DNA from: Stephanodiscus triporus | Taxonomy: Eukaryota > Bacillariophyta > Thalassiosirophyceae > Thalassiosirales > Thalassiosiraceae | Assembly: GCA_036939755.1 (NCBI GenBank) | Contig: JALLAZ010002193.1 | Coordinates: 1-12,489 of the forward strand | Reading direction: 5' to 3' | Length of the DNA: 12,489 nucleotides | Part shown: in pieces, positions 1-8,715 of the stretch | Position numbering within the stretch: the first letter of the stretch is position 1 | Layout of the letters: every line of letters starts with the position of its first letter | Notes under the pieces: generated by a model | Told to the model about the DNA's origin: nothing | Seen by the model: only the letters and a program-made list of their open reading frames with translations | Databases searched by the model: none | Translations under genes and position numbers: made by a program

Positions 1-1
1 A

Positions 2-442
2 TGGATCTTCCGCAACTATACCTTGCATGACAAACACCGAGGTTATCTGCGCCTTTGTCTGCGCTTGGAGACCCTTCGGGAGATACACGTGCTTCTCGAG
101 ACCTCCCCGTCGGAGGTTCCACCAGAAAGTCAATTTCTGCTTGAACTTGACCACTCCGCTATGTACAAGGCATCTTACAAAGAACAGGCCTACTGGGTAT
201 TGGCTATAAAGGTGGCTTGGCGCGCTGGCCGACGAGCAACCGCCAACCGGTCATCTCGCGACCGTTCCAAGTGACAGCAGCAAGCGGCAATTCAGGCACC
301 TCGGCCCCGGTACAACTTTATCCAGCTTGAGGATCAATTGCAATACGAACTCCGCAGGCAGAAGCCCGACCGAAAACGGCTGCACCCTACCTCAGTCTCA
401 GCCAGGACGGGTTCCAATAAACGGCTGAGGAAACCGGACTGA
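2..442 (+). pseudogene. C-terminal tail of ORF2 polyprotein, copy A (partial)
   Basis: The reading frame is open from position 2 (W-I-F-R-N-Y-T-L-H-D) to a TGA at 272-274. It then continues in the same frame, with protein-like sequence, to a TGA at 440-442. The same final residues K-P-D followed by TGA occur in copy B at 11344-11355, so 442 is probably the natural end and the 272-274 stop is a mutation, perhaps from CGA. The segment contains a conserved L-L-E-L-D-H-S-A-M block and an A-Y-W-V-L-A-I block, and ends in a basic, Q/R-rich stretch. Copy A reads tyrosine after S-A-M where copy B has a stop (11085-11087), so the two copies broke independently. The function of the tail is unknown. The upstream catalytic domains lie outside the window. 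Confidence 0.7.
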
Positions 443-636
443 GGGCCGGTAGGTTCGCTAATACGTTGAAGTTGCATCCTCAACTTGCTTCCAGGTAAAC
501 ACTCAAAGAGACAACCATCTGCTGCCCCTGGCAGCCATGCTGTGTGGAACACATATGGCATTTCAAAAGACTAATACGTCTGCAGTTTAGAGTTTAGCAA
601 GTAGAGCTGTAAATTTTAAGTATTTATTTATTTATT
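443..636 (+). other. 3' UTR and TATT-rich tail of copy A
   Basis: This noncoding sequence follows the final TGA and is conserved with 11356-11553 of copy B. It ends in a short tail of TATT repeats (621-635), after which the two copies diverge abruptly. A simple-repeat tail in place of a long poly(A) is known for several LINE clades (for example the I factor with TAA repeats), and the same kind of end is inferred here. Confidence 0.75.
469..486 (+). promoter_or_regulatory. Conserved 3' UTR stem-loop, copy A
   Basis: AAGTTG (469-474) and CAACTT (481-486) form a 6-bp inverted repeat with a 6-nt loop. The arms are identical in copy B at 11392-11409, while the loop differs at two positions. In the LINEs tested, the reverse transcriptase recognises a 3' UTR hairpin. 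That role is inferred here. Confidence 0.45.
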
Positions 637-1140
637 AGTTTGTGGAAAATTATATGTATGTGAACACACGTGAATCAGCTTTACAATATTATTCAATGGC
701 ATATATATTTTGTAAGTACATAATACGTCAGTTGATTTTTTCTACTCATTAACATAAATTTTTAAAAAATGTGCCCTTGACATATTTCTTAGTTGAAAAT
801 TTGTTCCAACGGTTAAGGATATAAAACAATAAGAGTATTGTTGTTGACGTCGAGCGATATGTTTTCATTGAAAAATTCTTTCAACGGACATACATACGTG
901 AATCGTGATATGATAATTCCTAACATTAATGACAGTGAAACGAAGCAATGAAAATTTGTTAGACATTAATGCAATAAAGACAATGAACGTAACTACATAC
1001 AATAAGTACTTGATGTATGTAACTGTTAAGTAAATTAATGCCATTAATGCTATTGTATTCATGACATGAAATAAGTATCATCATGTTCAACGATTTGATA
1101 TTTGTATAATTTTGCCAATCATTTGCAGTGAATTACAAAT
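637..1140. other. AT-rich spacer between copies A and B
   Basis: This interval is strongly AT-rich, unlike the elements on either side. It has no convincing gene; a short minus-strand open frame (865-1062) is low-complexity and begins at an arbitrary ATG. It may be host flanking DNA, or part of the 5' end of copy B, because the exact 5' boundary of copy B cannot be fixed from a single copy. The only structure seen is a cluster of ATTAATG motifs. Confidence 0.55.
924..1049. repeat. Cluster of CATTAATG palindromes
   Basis: The 8-bp palindrome CATTAATG occurs at 924-931, 964-971 and 1042-1049, and a 7/8 match occurs at 1033-1040. Four sites within 126 bp could be binding sites upstream of copy B, but the region is AT-rich and some recurrence is expected by chance. 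Confidence 0.3.
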
Positions 1141-1497
1141 GCGCGGGGAGGATCGGCACACAACTACAATATAACAATATACGCTCGCATCATCGATAAA
1201 TTAATTTCTTAACAACTACTTCCGTTCCACCACCCAGTCTTGCTCCAATTGCTCTGCACACTCAGTTTTACCTTCGGTCTTCTTCCCATTGCCGCCGCAG
1301 GCATATTCACCACAGAACATGCCATCGGGAGTTGCCTTCGGGAGGGGTTTCACTCTAAAAATAATTCTGCCTCCGTACAAGTCTACGTAGGAACCCGTGA
1401 GATCTTTTATCTCCAACCTCAATCAACACACATCATCACCGCTACACCAGACGCATCACCAACAACGCTAACTAAATCAGGGAGTAGTGCTTGATTT
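1140..1497 (+). promoter_or_regulatory. 5' leader of copy B (putative internal promoter region)
   Basis: No gene can be supported here. Open stretches on both strands (1240-1494 plus, 1216-1422 minus) begin only at TTG and show no recognised motif. LINEs usually carry their promoter inside the 5' UTR, so this interval is the natural candidate, but no TATA box or initiator could be singled out. It has no visible similarity to the corresponding leader of copy C (11566-11663). Confidence 0.35.
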
Positions 1498-1821
1498 ATG
1501 ACATGCCACTCTCCCCCTTGCTCACCTCGGACACGACAACGTCTTCGTCGCCTTCGTCGCTCGGAATTTCTGCGCTGGCAGAACGAAGCAGCAGCTTACC
1601 TCCGTGAGGTTGACGAACTCGCCGCCACTTGGCCCCGCCGCAGCCTTTGCATTCAGATTGCCCGTGACAACGCGCGTACCAGAGAGGTAGGCAAACTGCC
1701 CGAATATTCCGTTATTCTGTTCGGGGAGAGAGGATTTGGCGACAGCGCTTAGGATTACCCCCTTCCATCTGACGGTTACTGGCTCCTCACTCACTTCGAC
1801 TGGGAACACGACTCCGACTGA
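1498..1821 (+). pseudogene. P1: small 5' gene of copy B, first of a tandem pair, interrupted by a stop
   Basis: The ATG at 1498 opens a frame of 107 codons ending at TGA 1819-1821, interrupted by TAG at 1750-1752. Past that stop the frame still reads as the same protein. It aligns with P2 (1844-2161) and with P3 of copy C (11664-12002). Shared features, in order, are an arginine-rich N-terminal half with an R-Q-R motif, an L-R-E-V or L-R-D-A block, an R-R-S-L-x-[IL] block, a D-N pair, a Y-S-[VL]-I-L-F strand followed by acidic and aromatic residues, and a late D/E-x-Y block. No known domain is recognised. The basic N-terminus would suit a nucleic-acid or nuclear role, but that is only inference. 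It sits 22 bp upstream of P2. Confidence 0.6.
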
Positions 1822-1843
1822 CACTCTCGCATTCCCTGGATAT

Positions 1844-2161
1844 ATGCAACACCTAACTGTTCGAGACCAACAATGCCAACATCGAAGACAGCGACAAATC
1901 CGCAGCGCACAGCGCCTAAAGGAGGAGGCAATCCACCTTCGAGAAGTTGATACCTACCGCTCCCTTCATTCCAAGTATCGGCGAAGCTTACGGCTTCAGT
2001 GCAGGGCAGACAATTCTACATCGGTTAATATCCGAGGAGGCCCCTTGTATTCACTAATCCTATTCAGAGAGGAAGGGTATTGGGACAATGGCGGGCCCTC
2101 CGAAGAAAGATATAACATTATCCTGTATCATTCCAGACTGCCTATTGCTACCAGCGACTAG
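1844..2161 (+). CDS. P2: small basic protein of unknown function, second of a tandem pair
   Basis: This intact frame of 105 residues starts at ATG 1844 and stops at TAG 2159-2161. The frame is open upstream, but only from a TTG at 1736, so the ATG matching the length of its relatives is preferred. The N-terminal half is rich in R, Q and H (R-R-Q-R-Q-I-R). An L-R-E-V block follows, then Y-R-R-S-L-R-L, a D-N pair, Y-S-L-I-L-F-R-E-E-G-Y and a final R-Y-N-I-I-L block. The same sequence of blocks appears in P1 and P3, mostly through conserved amino acids rather than conserved bases, which points to protein-level constraint. It lies between P1 and ORF1 (116 bp downstream). The function is unknown; it could be an accessory retroelement protein or a translated upstream ORF controlling ORF1. 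Confidence 0.6.
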   Translation: MQHLTVRDQQCQHRRQRQIRSAQRLKEEAIHLREVDTYRSLHSKYRRSLRLQCRADNSTSVNIRGGPLYSLILFREEGYWDNGGPSEERYNIILYHSRLPIATSD

Positions 2162-2276
2162 CACGCAACACACATCGTGAGCCATACCCTAATTGTACTG
2201 ATACCTCATACTCTCTCGGACCACACACAAGAGCTCTTCTCCCGAGGCCCTCCAGGGCCGTCCCACCACCGGCCTA

Positions 2277-5200
2277 ATGCCGACTTACAAGGGGAACAAG
2301 CAGTCAAAATCAATGGAGGGTCCGCCAGTGTCAATTCTAAAGGGATGCTCTCAGAGCAAGAGGAAAGCACCTCTGACCGGGGAGGGCAATGCGATCAGTA
2401 CCACTGCGGAGTCTCCAATTGACCGCGGCCATAAAGTCTCCTGGCCACAAGGGACTTCTCCGATGGCCCATGACTCTGGCAAGGACGACGGACTTGACGT
2501 CGAATCCCTGAATATGAGTATTGACAATAAAATGGACACTTCTGCCGGGGGGAGGATGACCAGGATAGCATCGCGCAAGCGATTTCAAGCACGCAGAAGG
2601 AGCTCTTTGCGACCGCCTCCAGCCGATCCTCTTCCAAAGCAACGAGATCCGCAAAGACTTGGCGACCTATTTTGGATACGCCGACGCAGGACGTGGGAGC
2701 TAGTAAGGGGGCCACCTTTGCGGCCGAGACGGTGTTCCACGAGCGAGCGGCAACCCCATTGGGAGGGGGCACGTCTACCTTGAGGACGAACGACTGTGTG
2801 GTACGCATGCACTTTAAGTTGCAGCACTGTGACGTTCAGGAGATCATTGTTGGCCTACTCGCACACTGTCTCTCTGTCCTTCAGGAATGCAATGCATCTG
2901 CCTGCATCTTTAACAGGCGCAAAACTCTCGAAGCAAGGAAGGTGAGCAATCTACCTCGCGACTTCACCAACTTCTACGACGATTGGGGCCTTTGAAATGA
3001 AGATATTTGTATGTTCCTGAACACTATTAAGGAGAAGGGGCAACGTACCTTTCAGGACTCCTTCTACTTCAGATGTTCCGGTGACCCGGACGCGCTCTTT
3101 GCAAAGACTTTGTTAAAAATGGTGAAGCAATCTCCGCAATTTAAAGGCATAGTCTCCATTGAGAAAAAGCCATGTCAACACCTTGATACCACTCAGGACA
3201 TCATCTTCTTCAATCTGCCCTTCTACGATGCGGTGGGTCTCCGGGACTACCTTAAGGCTGCTCTGACCACTGACAAAAGTCGCTTGATTCATCGGTATCC
3301 AAACAAGTTTTCTTGGTAGGACTGGGGCCGGGCCTTCCAAGACTTTGAGATGGTGAGGGACTTCATGAAAAATACCTCCTGGCGCAGCAGAGAGGAGAAA
3401 TCAACCATACAGGCATTTCACAAGCTGGTGTGGCACTTGGAATGCCCTCGGGAGGAGGTAGATGTCATCTACCGTGTGATTCAGGTCATGAAAAAGAACC
3501 ACTCCATATACAAACTCCTCGGTCAGAACATGAAAATCTTAAAAAATGTCGGTCGAGACGCTTCTCCTGCACTTCGGATGGAACTCGCCTCCTACGTTTA
3601 CTGGCACACGGCTTACCAGATGTCTATCAACAGCATCGCTCTTTGAGGCCTAGTCAATCTGGACAAACGGTTAGAGCTACATTGTCTCGCGGATGGTGAC
3701 GGTGACCCTCAGGAGAGTGTGATCACCTCAGTTTGCGAAATTATGCAGAAACACAGGCTGGATCGTCTCTGTTTGTGGCAGGGTATGTTCCAGAACAATG
3801 ATGGCAGTTGGAAGGGGTTTTATTCTAATGGCAAAGGTTGTGAGCGGCACAAGGGGATGGCTACACGGTGGTCGGGTTGCCCAGCAGCATATTTACGTTT
3901 CCATCTCCTTAAACGGGGGGTTACGGATGAGAGCGCTCTCAACCTCATAAGGCGAAGCTTTTCTCCTCAAGCTTTTCGGGATGCGCTACAGGCAACTTTT
4001 AAGGATGGCAAGGTTGTCTCGGCGGCCCAGGCCAAGATGCAGGACGAGTTAGAGGATGCAAAACGCAACGCTCCTTGGGTGGATATCACTCAGGGCATGG
4101 AACTCTTGGAAAGATTAGAGCACAAGACGGAGCTATGGGGGCAACTGCAACTCCTCGATCCCTCCCACCCTGAGGCGGTCAACTTCAATGAGGAGCAGTC
4201 CTTTAAATCCTTTGGTACGGCCGGTACAAATGCCTCAAGGTATACAGCCACTCAATCGGTATCGCTGGGGGATACAGCCTTCGAGCCGCGGGATGACGAG
4301 GATGTTGACTTGCAGGAGTCTTCAATTTTTGGAGGCAGTAATTCATCCAAGGCCGAGGATGGTCTCAACGACGATACAGAGGGCGTCTTTATTGAGAATA
4401 TGAGTGCCTTTTCTCTTGGACCGGCTAACATCTCCTCACCTCCCGACGACCCTGAGCTGCACAGTGTTGTTGACGAAGAGACAAGCCAGGGCGGTCACGG
4501 TCACTCGTTTGGCTTCCGCCAGCTCTGGTTTTGCCGCAGGGGTCTCAAACGACCACTGTCGAGATATCGAGGCCATGGTCCGGGAGTGGATAGAGGCCCA
4601 CAGTACCGAGAACATCCCGTCTCAGATGGCGGACCTGGCCAGACGTGCCCAGGTTGACGTTGACCAGCTCAATTCCCCTCAAAGGCGGGGTCAGCGTGAC
4701 AGGTCTCAGCCATCTGCGACCCCCACAGCCACGGAGGGAGCTAAGGCAGGCATCCTCTCAGGTCTTTGGTTCGTTCTGACGGGGGTATGTCCATACCCGG
4801 GAGGCGGTCAGGGCCTCACCTTGGGGAAGGAAAGAGTTAAGATGCGGATTGAGAAGTTCGGTGGCACTGTCACTATATCATTCTCAGGCCTTACTGATGC
4901 CCTCATGATCAGCGAAAGTCCGGGTCCCAAGAAGATTGTCGAAGCTTATACCTGGGGCCTTAAGATCATCACAATGGAGCAGTTGAATGCTATCATCTTA
5001 GGGGAATTATCCTTAGAGGGTCTCACCTCCGCTGACTATCCCGAGTCAGTGCACGCGGTTTTGGACGCCAAGAAGATCCAGGTGCAGCGCCACCCTCATT
5101 CGTCAGTCACACTAGAGCAGGCCCAGGATGGCACTGCGGGGAATAGCCCCATTAGACCATTAGACAGGTTGACGATGCCGCAACGGCGAGGGATGGCCAC

Positions 5201-5318
5201 ACCAATGAGTAGCGGGTCGGCATACACCACAGGCTCAGCAGCTCGTGGTGTAAATGTCAGAGGTCAATCTGCTGAGAGCCAGGTAACGCGTTCAACTAGA
5301 TCACAATGGTTGTCTTGA
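2277..5318 (+). pseudogene. ORF1 of copy B (broken), carrying a BRCT-like domain
   Basis: Protein-like sequence starts at ATG 2277, with a Lys/Ser-rich, disordered-looking N-terminus. At the G run 2547-2552 coding moves to the frame of position 2552. It stays there for about 1.9 kb, crossing in-frame stops TGA 2993-2995, TAG 3317-3319 and TGA 3644-3646. Near 4480-4530 coding moves to the frame of 4404, which carries the BRCT-like domain and ends at TGA 5316-5318. The central part (about 3720-4110) is the most protein-like: a W-x-G-x-F motif, then G-C-x-x-H-K and S-G-C-P, then Y-L-R-F, S-F-S-P and D-G-K-V-V-S-A blocks. A Ser/Asp/Glu-rich linker follows (about 4190-4480). By position this is the LINE ORF1, presumably an RNA-binding nucleoprotein, but no RRM, esterase or classical CCHC knuckle is seen. 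The 5316 stop is in frame with the endonuclease downstream, so ORF1 and ORF2 may once have been one polyprotein. Confidence 0.65.
4749..5000 (+). other. BRCT-like domain inside ORF1
   Basis: In the frame of position 4404, residues about 116-199 follow the BRCT plan of NAD-dependent DNA ligase and RFC1. A G-L-x-F-V-L-T-G first strand is followed by a loop and a charged helix (K-x-R-V-K-x-x-I-E-K) leading into the hallmark F-G-G-T-V turn. A strand with T-D-A-L-M-I-S then precedes P-G-P-K-K, a helix with K-I-V-E-A, G-L-K-I-I-T and a final hydrophobic helix M-E-Q-L-N-A-I-I. BRCT domains bind phosphopeptides or, in RFC1, 5'-phosphorylated DNA ends. The fold assignment is by pattern reading only; the consensus Trp of the last helix is not present, as is also often true in ligase-type BRCTs. 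Confidence 0.65.
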
Positions 5319-5483
5319 CGAGCTGCCATTTATCGTCGAGTCAGAGATGTACTTGACATCAGCATTAGGGGACACGAGGGGGAGCATCAGGGACACCAAC
5401 GGTCATGTTTAAAAACTTTCGGCCGTAATGACAGTAGCCTTAATCAGTATAGAAAGGTAGGATTCGAAGACGCAAAAGCCTGG

Positions 5484-6323
5484 ATGGAGCGGCGACTGTC
5501 AAATTTAAAATCAGGTATACCAAACTCCGTGGCGACACAACTGGTGCTGGGTTGGGCCGAGCAACTCTCGCCAGAGCTCGGGGGTCTCGATGAGCGAATT
5601 GCCGAGATTGAGGCCAACAACCTTGCTAGGCACTATGCACGTACTCACGTGGAACAACTAGGGTATCTCACCAAGCCTTGGCCAGAAGGGGTTTTCTGTC
5701 TACTAGGCGGGCAAATGAATAGCGCCGCTTCCACGGAGACGCGACTGCGTAAGTCCGGGGACCTGGTTCGGTTGTGTCAGGAATTCGAGGTTCAAGGGGG
5801 CGCTCTGTCAGAGGTGGGGGTCAACTGGTCCACCTTCCCGGCGTCGGCGAACCTAGCTTCCTGGCTTCGCGACAACATCCCGGACGTACGCACGCACGTG
5901 GCTCACAACAAGCACGAACGGGTAGGCCACTACCAGCCCGGGGGAACGGCAACCTTCGCCTGTGGAGAGCTAGTCCGTTACATGAAGCAAAAAGGCAACG
6001 ACTTTCAGGGTCTGGGCCGGTGGTGCTCCTCACTGTTCTACAGCAATCCTAGCCATAGAACCAGGATAGTTGCTGCGTACAATGTGGGGAGACAATCCCC
6101 AAAAGGATTAAAAACAATCTACCAGCAACAGGTGCGATACATCCAAACGCATGGTCTCAAATCGAGCCCATCCTGGTTGTTTCTCACGGATTTCCTCGCC
6201 CAACTTCAAGTAATCTTCATGGACATGAATGAACACATCCTGAAAGGCCCGGTGGTGCGGCGACTATTGTCTATGGGTCTGGTTGAGGCAACGCATCAAC
6301 ATTGGGGGACTGCCGAACCTTGA
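5484..6323 (+). pseudogene. APE-type endonuclease, start of ORF2 (frame broken at its end)
   Basis: The frame from ATG 5484 gives 279 residues. After a linker of about 65 residues the endonuclease/exonuclease/phosphatase fold begins: N79 in G-Q-M-N-S, E110 in L-S-E-V-G-V-N-W, a G-G-T-A-T-F strand near residue 155, I-V-A-A-Y-N-V-G near 195-202, and D237/N239 in M-D-M-N-E-H. These match the metal-binding and catalytic Asn, Glu and D-x-N sites of APE-like LINE endonucleases, which nick target DNA to start target-primed reverse transcription. The remaining motifs, P-I-D-G-V-W and G-D-H-R, lie in the next frame (about 6355-6440). The break is a 7-bp tandem duplication (6314-6320/6321-6327), whose second unit contains the stop TGA. 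Upstream, the frame is open back to the TGA that ends ORF1 at 5318. Confidence 0.75.
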
Positions 6324-8412
6324 ACCTCATATGTTCATTGGCAGAGTAGAACCAATTGATGGAGTATGGCATACCCCAGACTTGGAGGTAGCCGCACTGG
6401 TGCAGCTATCCTTCCATGAAAGCCTCGGAGATCACCGCACGGTCCTGATCAACATCACCACGCAATCGGCCATTGGAAAGCATGAGTTCAGGGTGGTTCG
6501 ACCCGAAGCCCGCCGCCTCAACTCCACGAGCACCCGAGTGCGTTCTCGCTACATCACATATTTAGAGCGTCAGATGTCGATCCATCGTATGTCAGCCCGA
6601 CTGGAGGCATGCGGACGAACCATTACCAGCTTCCCTACCACCAAGGTGGACAAAGCGGCCATGCAGAGGTTGGACACTCAGATGGTAGAATTGCAACGGG
6701 GCAGTGAAGCGCGGTGCCGCCTTCTCTTCTCAACGTCCATGCCGTTTAGCAAGCCGGTGAAAACTTATCACTATAGACGGCGCGCCTACCAGGGTTTGCT
6801 GAAACTTTTGGAACAGAAAGCACACAACGCGAGCAATGCCTATCGCGACGTATTGAGATGTGGGATTCCCACTCCACGCTCGCTCAGAGCTGCACAATGC
6901 CGCGATGGCATTGAAGCATGCAAACGTCGCCTGCAGTCGCTGAAAGGGCACTCCGTAGGGCTTCGGAAAGTACACCTGCGCAATAGCTATATCCGGGCAA
7001 AAGCGTCTGGGGATGAGAACAAGTGCAAAGATATTCTCCAGATTATAGGCAGTGAAGAACAGAAATCTATGTGGAGGAGGATCAACAGGGCCCTAGATAA
7101 GCCGTCACTTGGGGCAATCCCATTCGTTCAACGAGTTGAAGATGGTCAGGTTATCAATATCACGGCAACCGATGAGATGAATCGGAAGATTCAAACAGTC
7201 ACGGAGAAGCGGTTTGATCTTTCGATGAGCACTCCCATCACAATGTCATCTTTGCGTAGAAGACTCGGATTCCTTTCCGACACAGAGTTCGCTACCAACC
7301 TCCTGCCGGGCGATGTTCACATCCCCTGGGACGTTGACGATGTGACAGCGACTGTCCTCGATGAAATCATTCGCCTTTTTGGTTTATTACGGGAGGGACA
7401 CAACGTCGTTGATCTCACGGCCGACCACTTTCGGTACTACTGGAGAAGATATAAAGAACGGACCTTGTCATTGATATCCGGTATACACGCCGGCCACTAT
7501 AAATCGGCGACTTATTCTGACACGGTCATGAACTTTCTCGCACAGAAAATATCGCTAATTGCACGGGGGGGCTGTCCGCCTGACCGCTGGGGTCACGGTC
7601 TTCAGGTAATGCTGGAGAAGGTGGCAGGGGTAGCTCTAGTTGACAAACTCTGCGCAATCTTATTGATGGAGGCAGATTTCAATTACATGAACAAATGGAT
7701 ATTCGGCCACGAGGCCATCAACAAGATGTATGCGCTGGGGTATGTTGCAGAGGATCAGTACAGTCAGAAGGAAAGCACGGCAGAGGACGCCAGACTAGAC
7801 AACAGACTAACAATGGACCTCTCTCGCCAGTTGCGACATCCGCTGGCCACTATGTCGGCCGACGCAGACAAATGCTATGACCGTATTAACCACATCATAA
7901 TGTCGCTTCTCCTTCTGGCCATCATTGGGACGATAGGCCCAGTTGTCACAATGCTTCATCCTATCCAATCAATGAAGTTCTTCCAAAGGACAGCGCGTGG
8001 GGACTCCAAAACCTATATGGGCGGGAGGGGGCGGAACAACCCATTACAGGGGCTATGCCAGGGCAATGGTGTCGCACCGGCGTGCTGGTTGATCATATGC
8101 TCTGTCCTGATGCACTGCTACAAAAGCCGCGGCTTCGGCTCGAGCATTATATCTCCCATTAGCGGGGTCTCGATCGATTTCCTTGGAGAGATTTATGTGG
8201 ACGACACCGATCTCATTGTCACACACCCCAACCTGGAGACGCCAGAAGCTGTAGTGGAGCGCCTGAATTTGTTGGCAGAGGCTTGGGCATCCGGATCCGG
8301 ACTCAACAGCACCGGCGGCGCCATCAACCCCGACAAAGCCGATGGATATTGGCGTCCTACGAGTGGCTCAATGGCATCTGGGGATACGGTCAGCAACCGC
8401 AGGTTGGTTTGA
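6283..8412 (+). pseudogene. Endonuclease C-terminus and reverse transcriptase, ORF2
   Basis: This is the longest open frame in the window. Residues 15-51 finish the endonuclease (P-I-D-G-V-W, then G49-D50-H51, the catalytic Asp-His end). A basic linker of about 350 residues follows. The polymerase shows the fingers block V-M-L-E-K near 444-449 with A-D-F-N-Y-M-N-K downstream; motif A D527-A-D-K-C-Y-D533; motif B with Q-G-L-C-Q-G-N-G and a following P; and motif C Y638-V-D-D641 (8194-8205). The motif D region N-P-D-K follows near 8325-8336. Coding then leaves this frame: the last residues up to 8412 are out-of-frame sequence after a probable 1-base loss near 8336, where relatives have K-C or a similar pair. 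All catalytic Asp residues are intact. It would copy element RNA at nicked chromosomal DNA. Confidence 0.85.
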
Positions 8413-8714
8413 CAATCCCCCTTCACGACGGCACTCCGGCTCCAATATCGAATGGACAGGTCACAACTGCGGAGAAATCACTCGGGGTGTGGTCTGCAAT
8501 CGATGGCAACGATTCAAAGCATAACGAGGAAAATGTTACGGGGAAGACCGCTGGGTGGATAAATAAGATGTGGAACGCACACCTCCCTGCCCGCATGGGA
8601 TGGATTGTGTACAGGTTCAAATTATGGCCAGCATTCTTTACGGCATCGCTACGCTTGCTCTCCCTTTAACACACACACGCCGAGTCCTCAGCACTGAAAA
8701 CTTCCAATCCTGTC
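8334..8714 (+). pseudogene. RT thumb and connection region, in two shifted frames
   Basis: Coding resumes in the frame of 8283: S-Y-E-W-L-N-G at about 8355, an E-K-S-L-G-V-W block at about 8475-8495, then H-L-P-A-R-M-G-W and K-L-W-P-A up to about 8633. At 8631-8640 it moves to the frame of 8633, giving I-L-Y-G-I-A-T-L-A-L-P-L and then R-R-V-L-S-T-E-N-F, until TAG 8711-8713. The chain continues in a third frame from about 8716. Two single-base-scale indels thus lie within 85 bp. The blocks follow the RT palm without a gap, as expected for the thumb region of the same ORF2, and no separate gene is present. Confidence 0.65.
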
Positions 8715-8715
8715 T

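Larger units (their letters stand above)
1..636 (+). mobile_element. 3' end of non-LTR retrotransposon copy A
   Basis: This stretch aligns without large gaps to about 10922-11553, the 3' end of copy B. The match covers the end of the coding region, the whole 3' UTR and the TATT-rich tail, and is roughly four-fifths identical by eye. Similarity stops just after the tail, as expected for the true 3' end of a LINE. The copy enters from the left edge, so its full extent is unknown. The divergence from copy B suggests two separate insertions rather than a recent local duplication. Confidence 0.85.

Noticed and set aside
1..636. Direct repeats at both ends of copy B (1-636 and 10922-11553) read as LTRs
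   Set aside because: The repeat includes the protein-coding end of ORF2 and ends in a TATT tail, a spacer separates it from the 5' end of B, and the encoded enzymes are endonuclease-RT-RNase H without integrase or protease. It is the 3' end of a neighbouring LINE copy.
865..1062. Minus-strand 65-residue hydrophobic open frame
   Set aside because: Its composition is what AT-rich DNA gives by chance; no domain and no conservation evidence.
1198..1213. AT-rich AAATTAATTTCTT resembling the AATTTAATTTTT after the tail of B, as a target-site duplication
   Set aside because: The match needs gaps in low-complexity sequence and would require moving the 5' end of B; too weak to call.
1216..1422. Minus-strand open frame in the 5' leader
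   Set aside because: It has a non-ATG start and no motif, and overlaps another equally unsupported frame.
1240..1494. 84-residue open frame with a hydrophobic, signal-like start
   Set aside because: It begins at TTG, has no ATG at its start, and shows no homologue in copy C.
2993..3646. Stop-codon reassignment to explain in-frame stops in ORF1
   Set aside because: TGA, TAG and TAA all interrupt coding in this element, and frame shifts accompany them, so decay explains the pattern better than an altered code.
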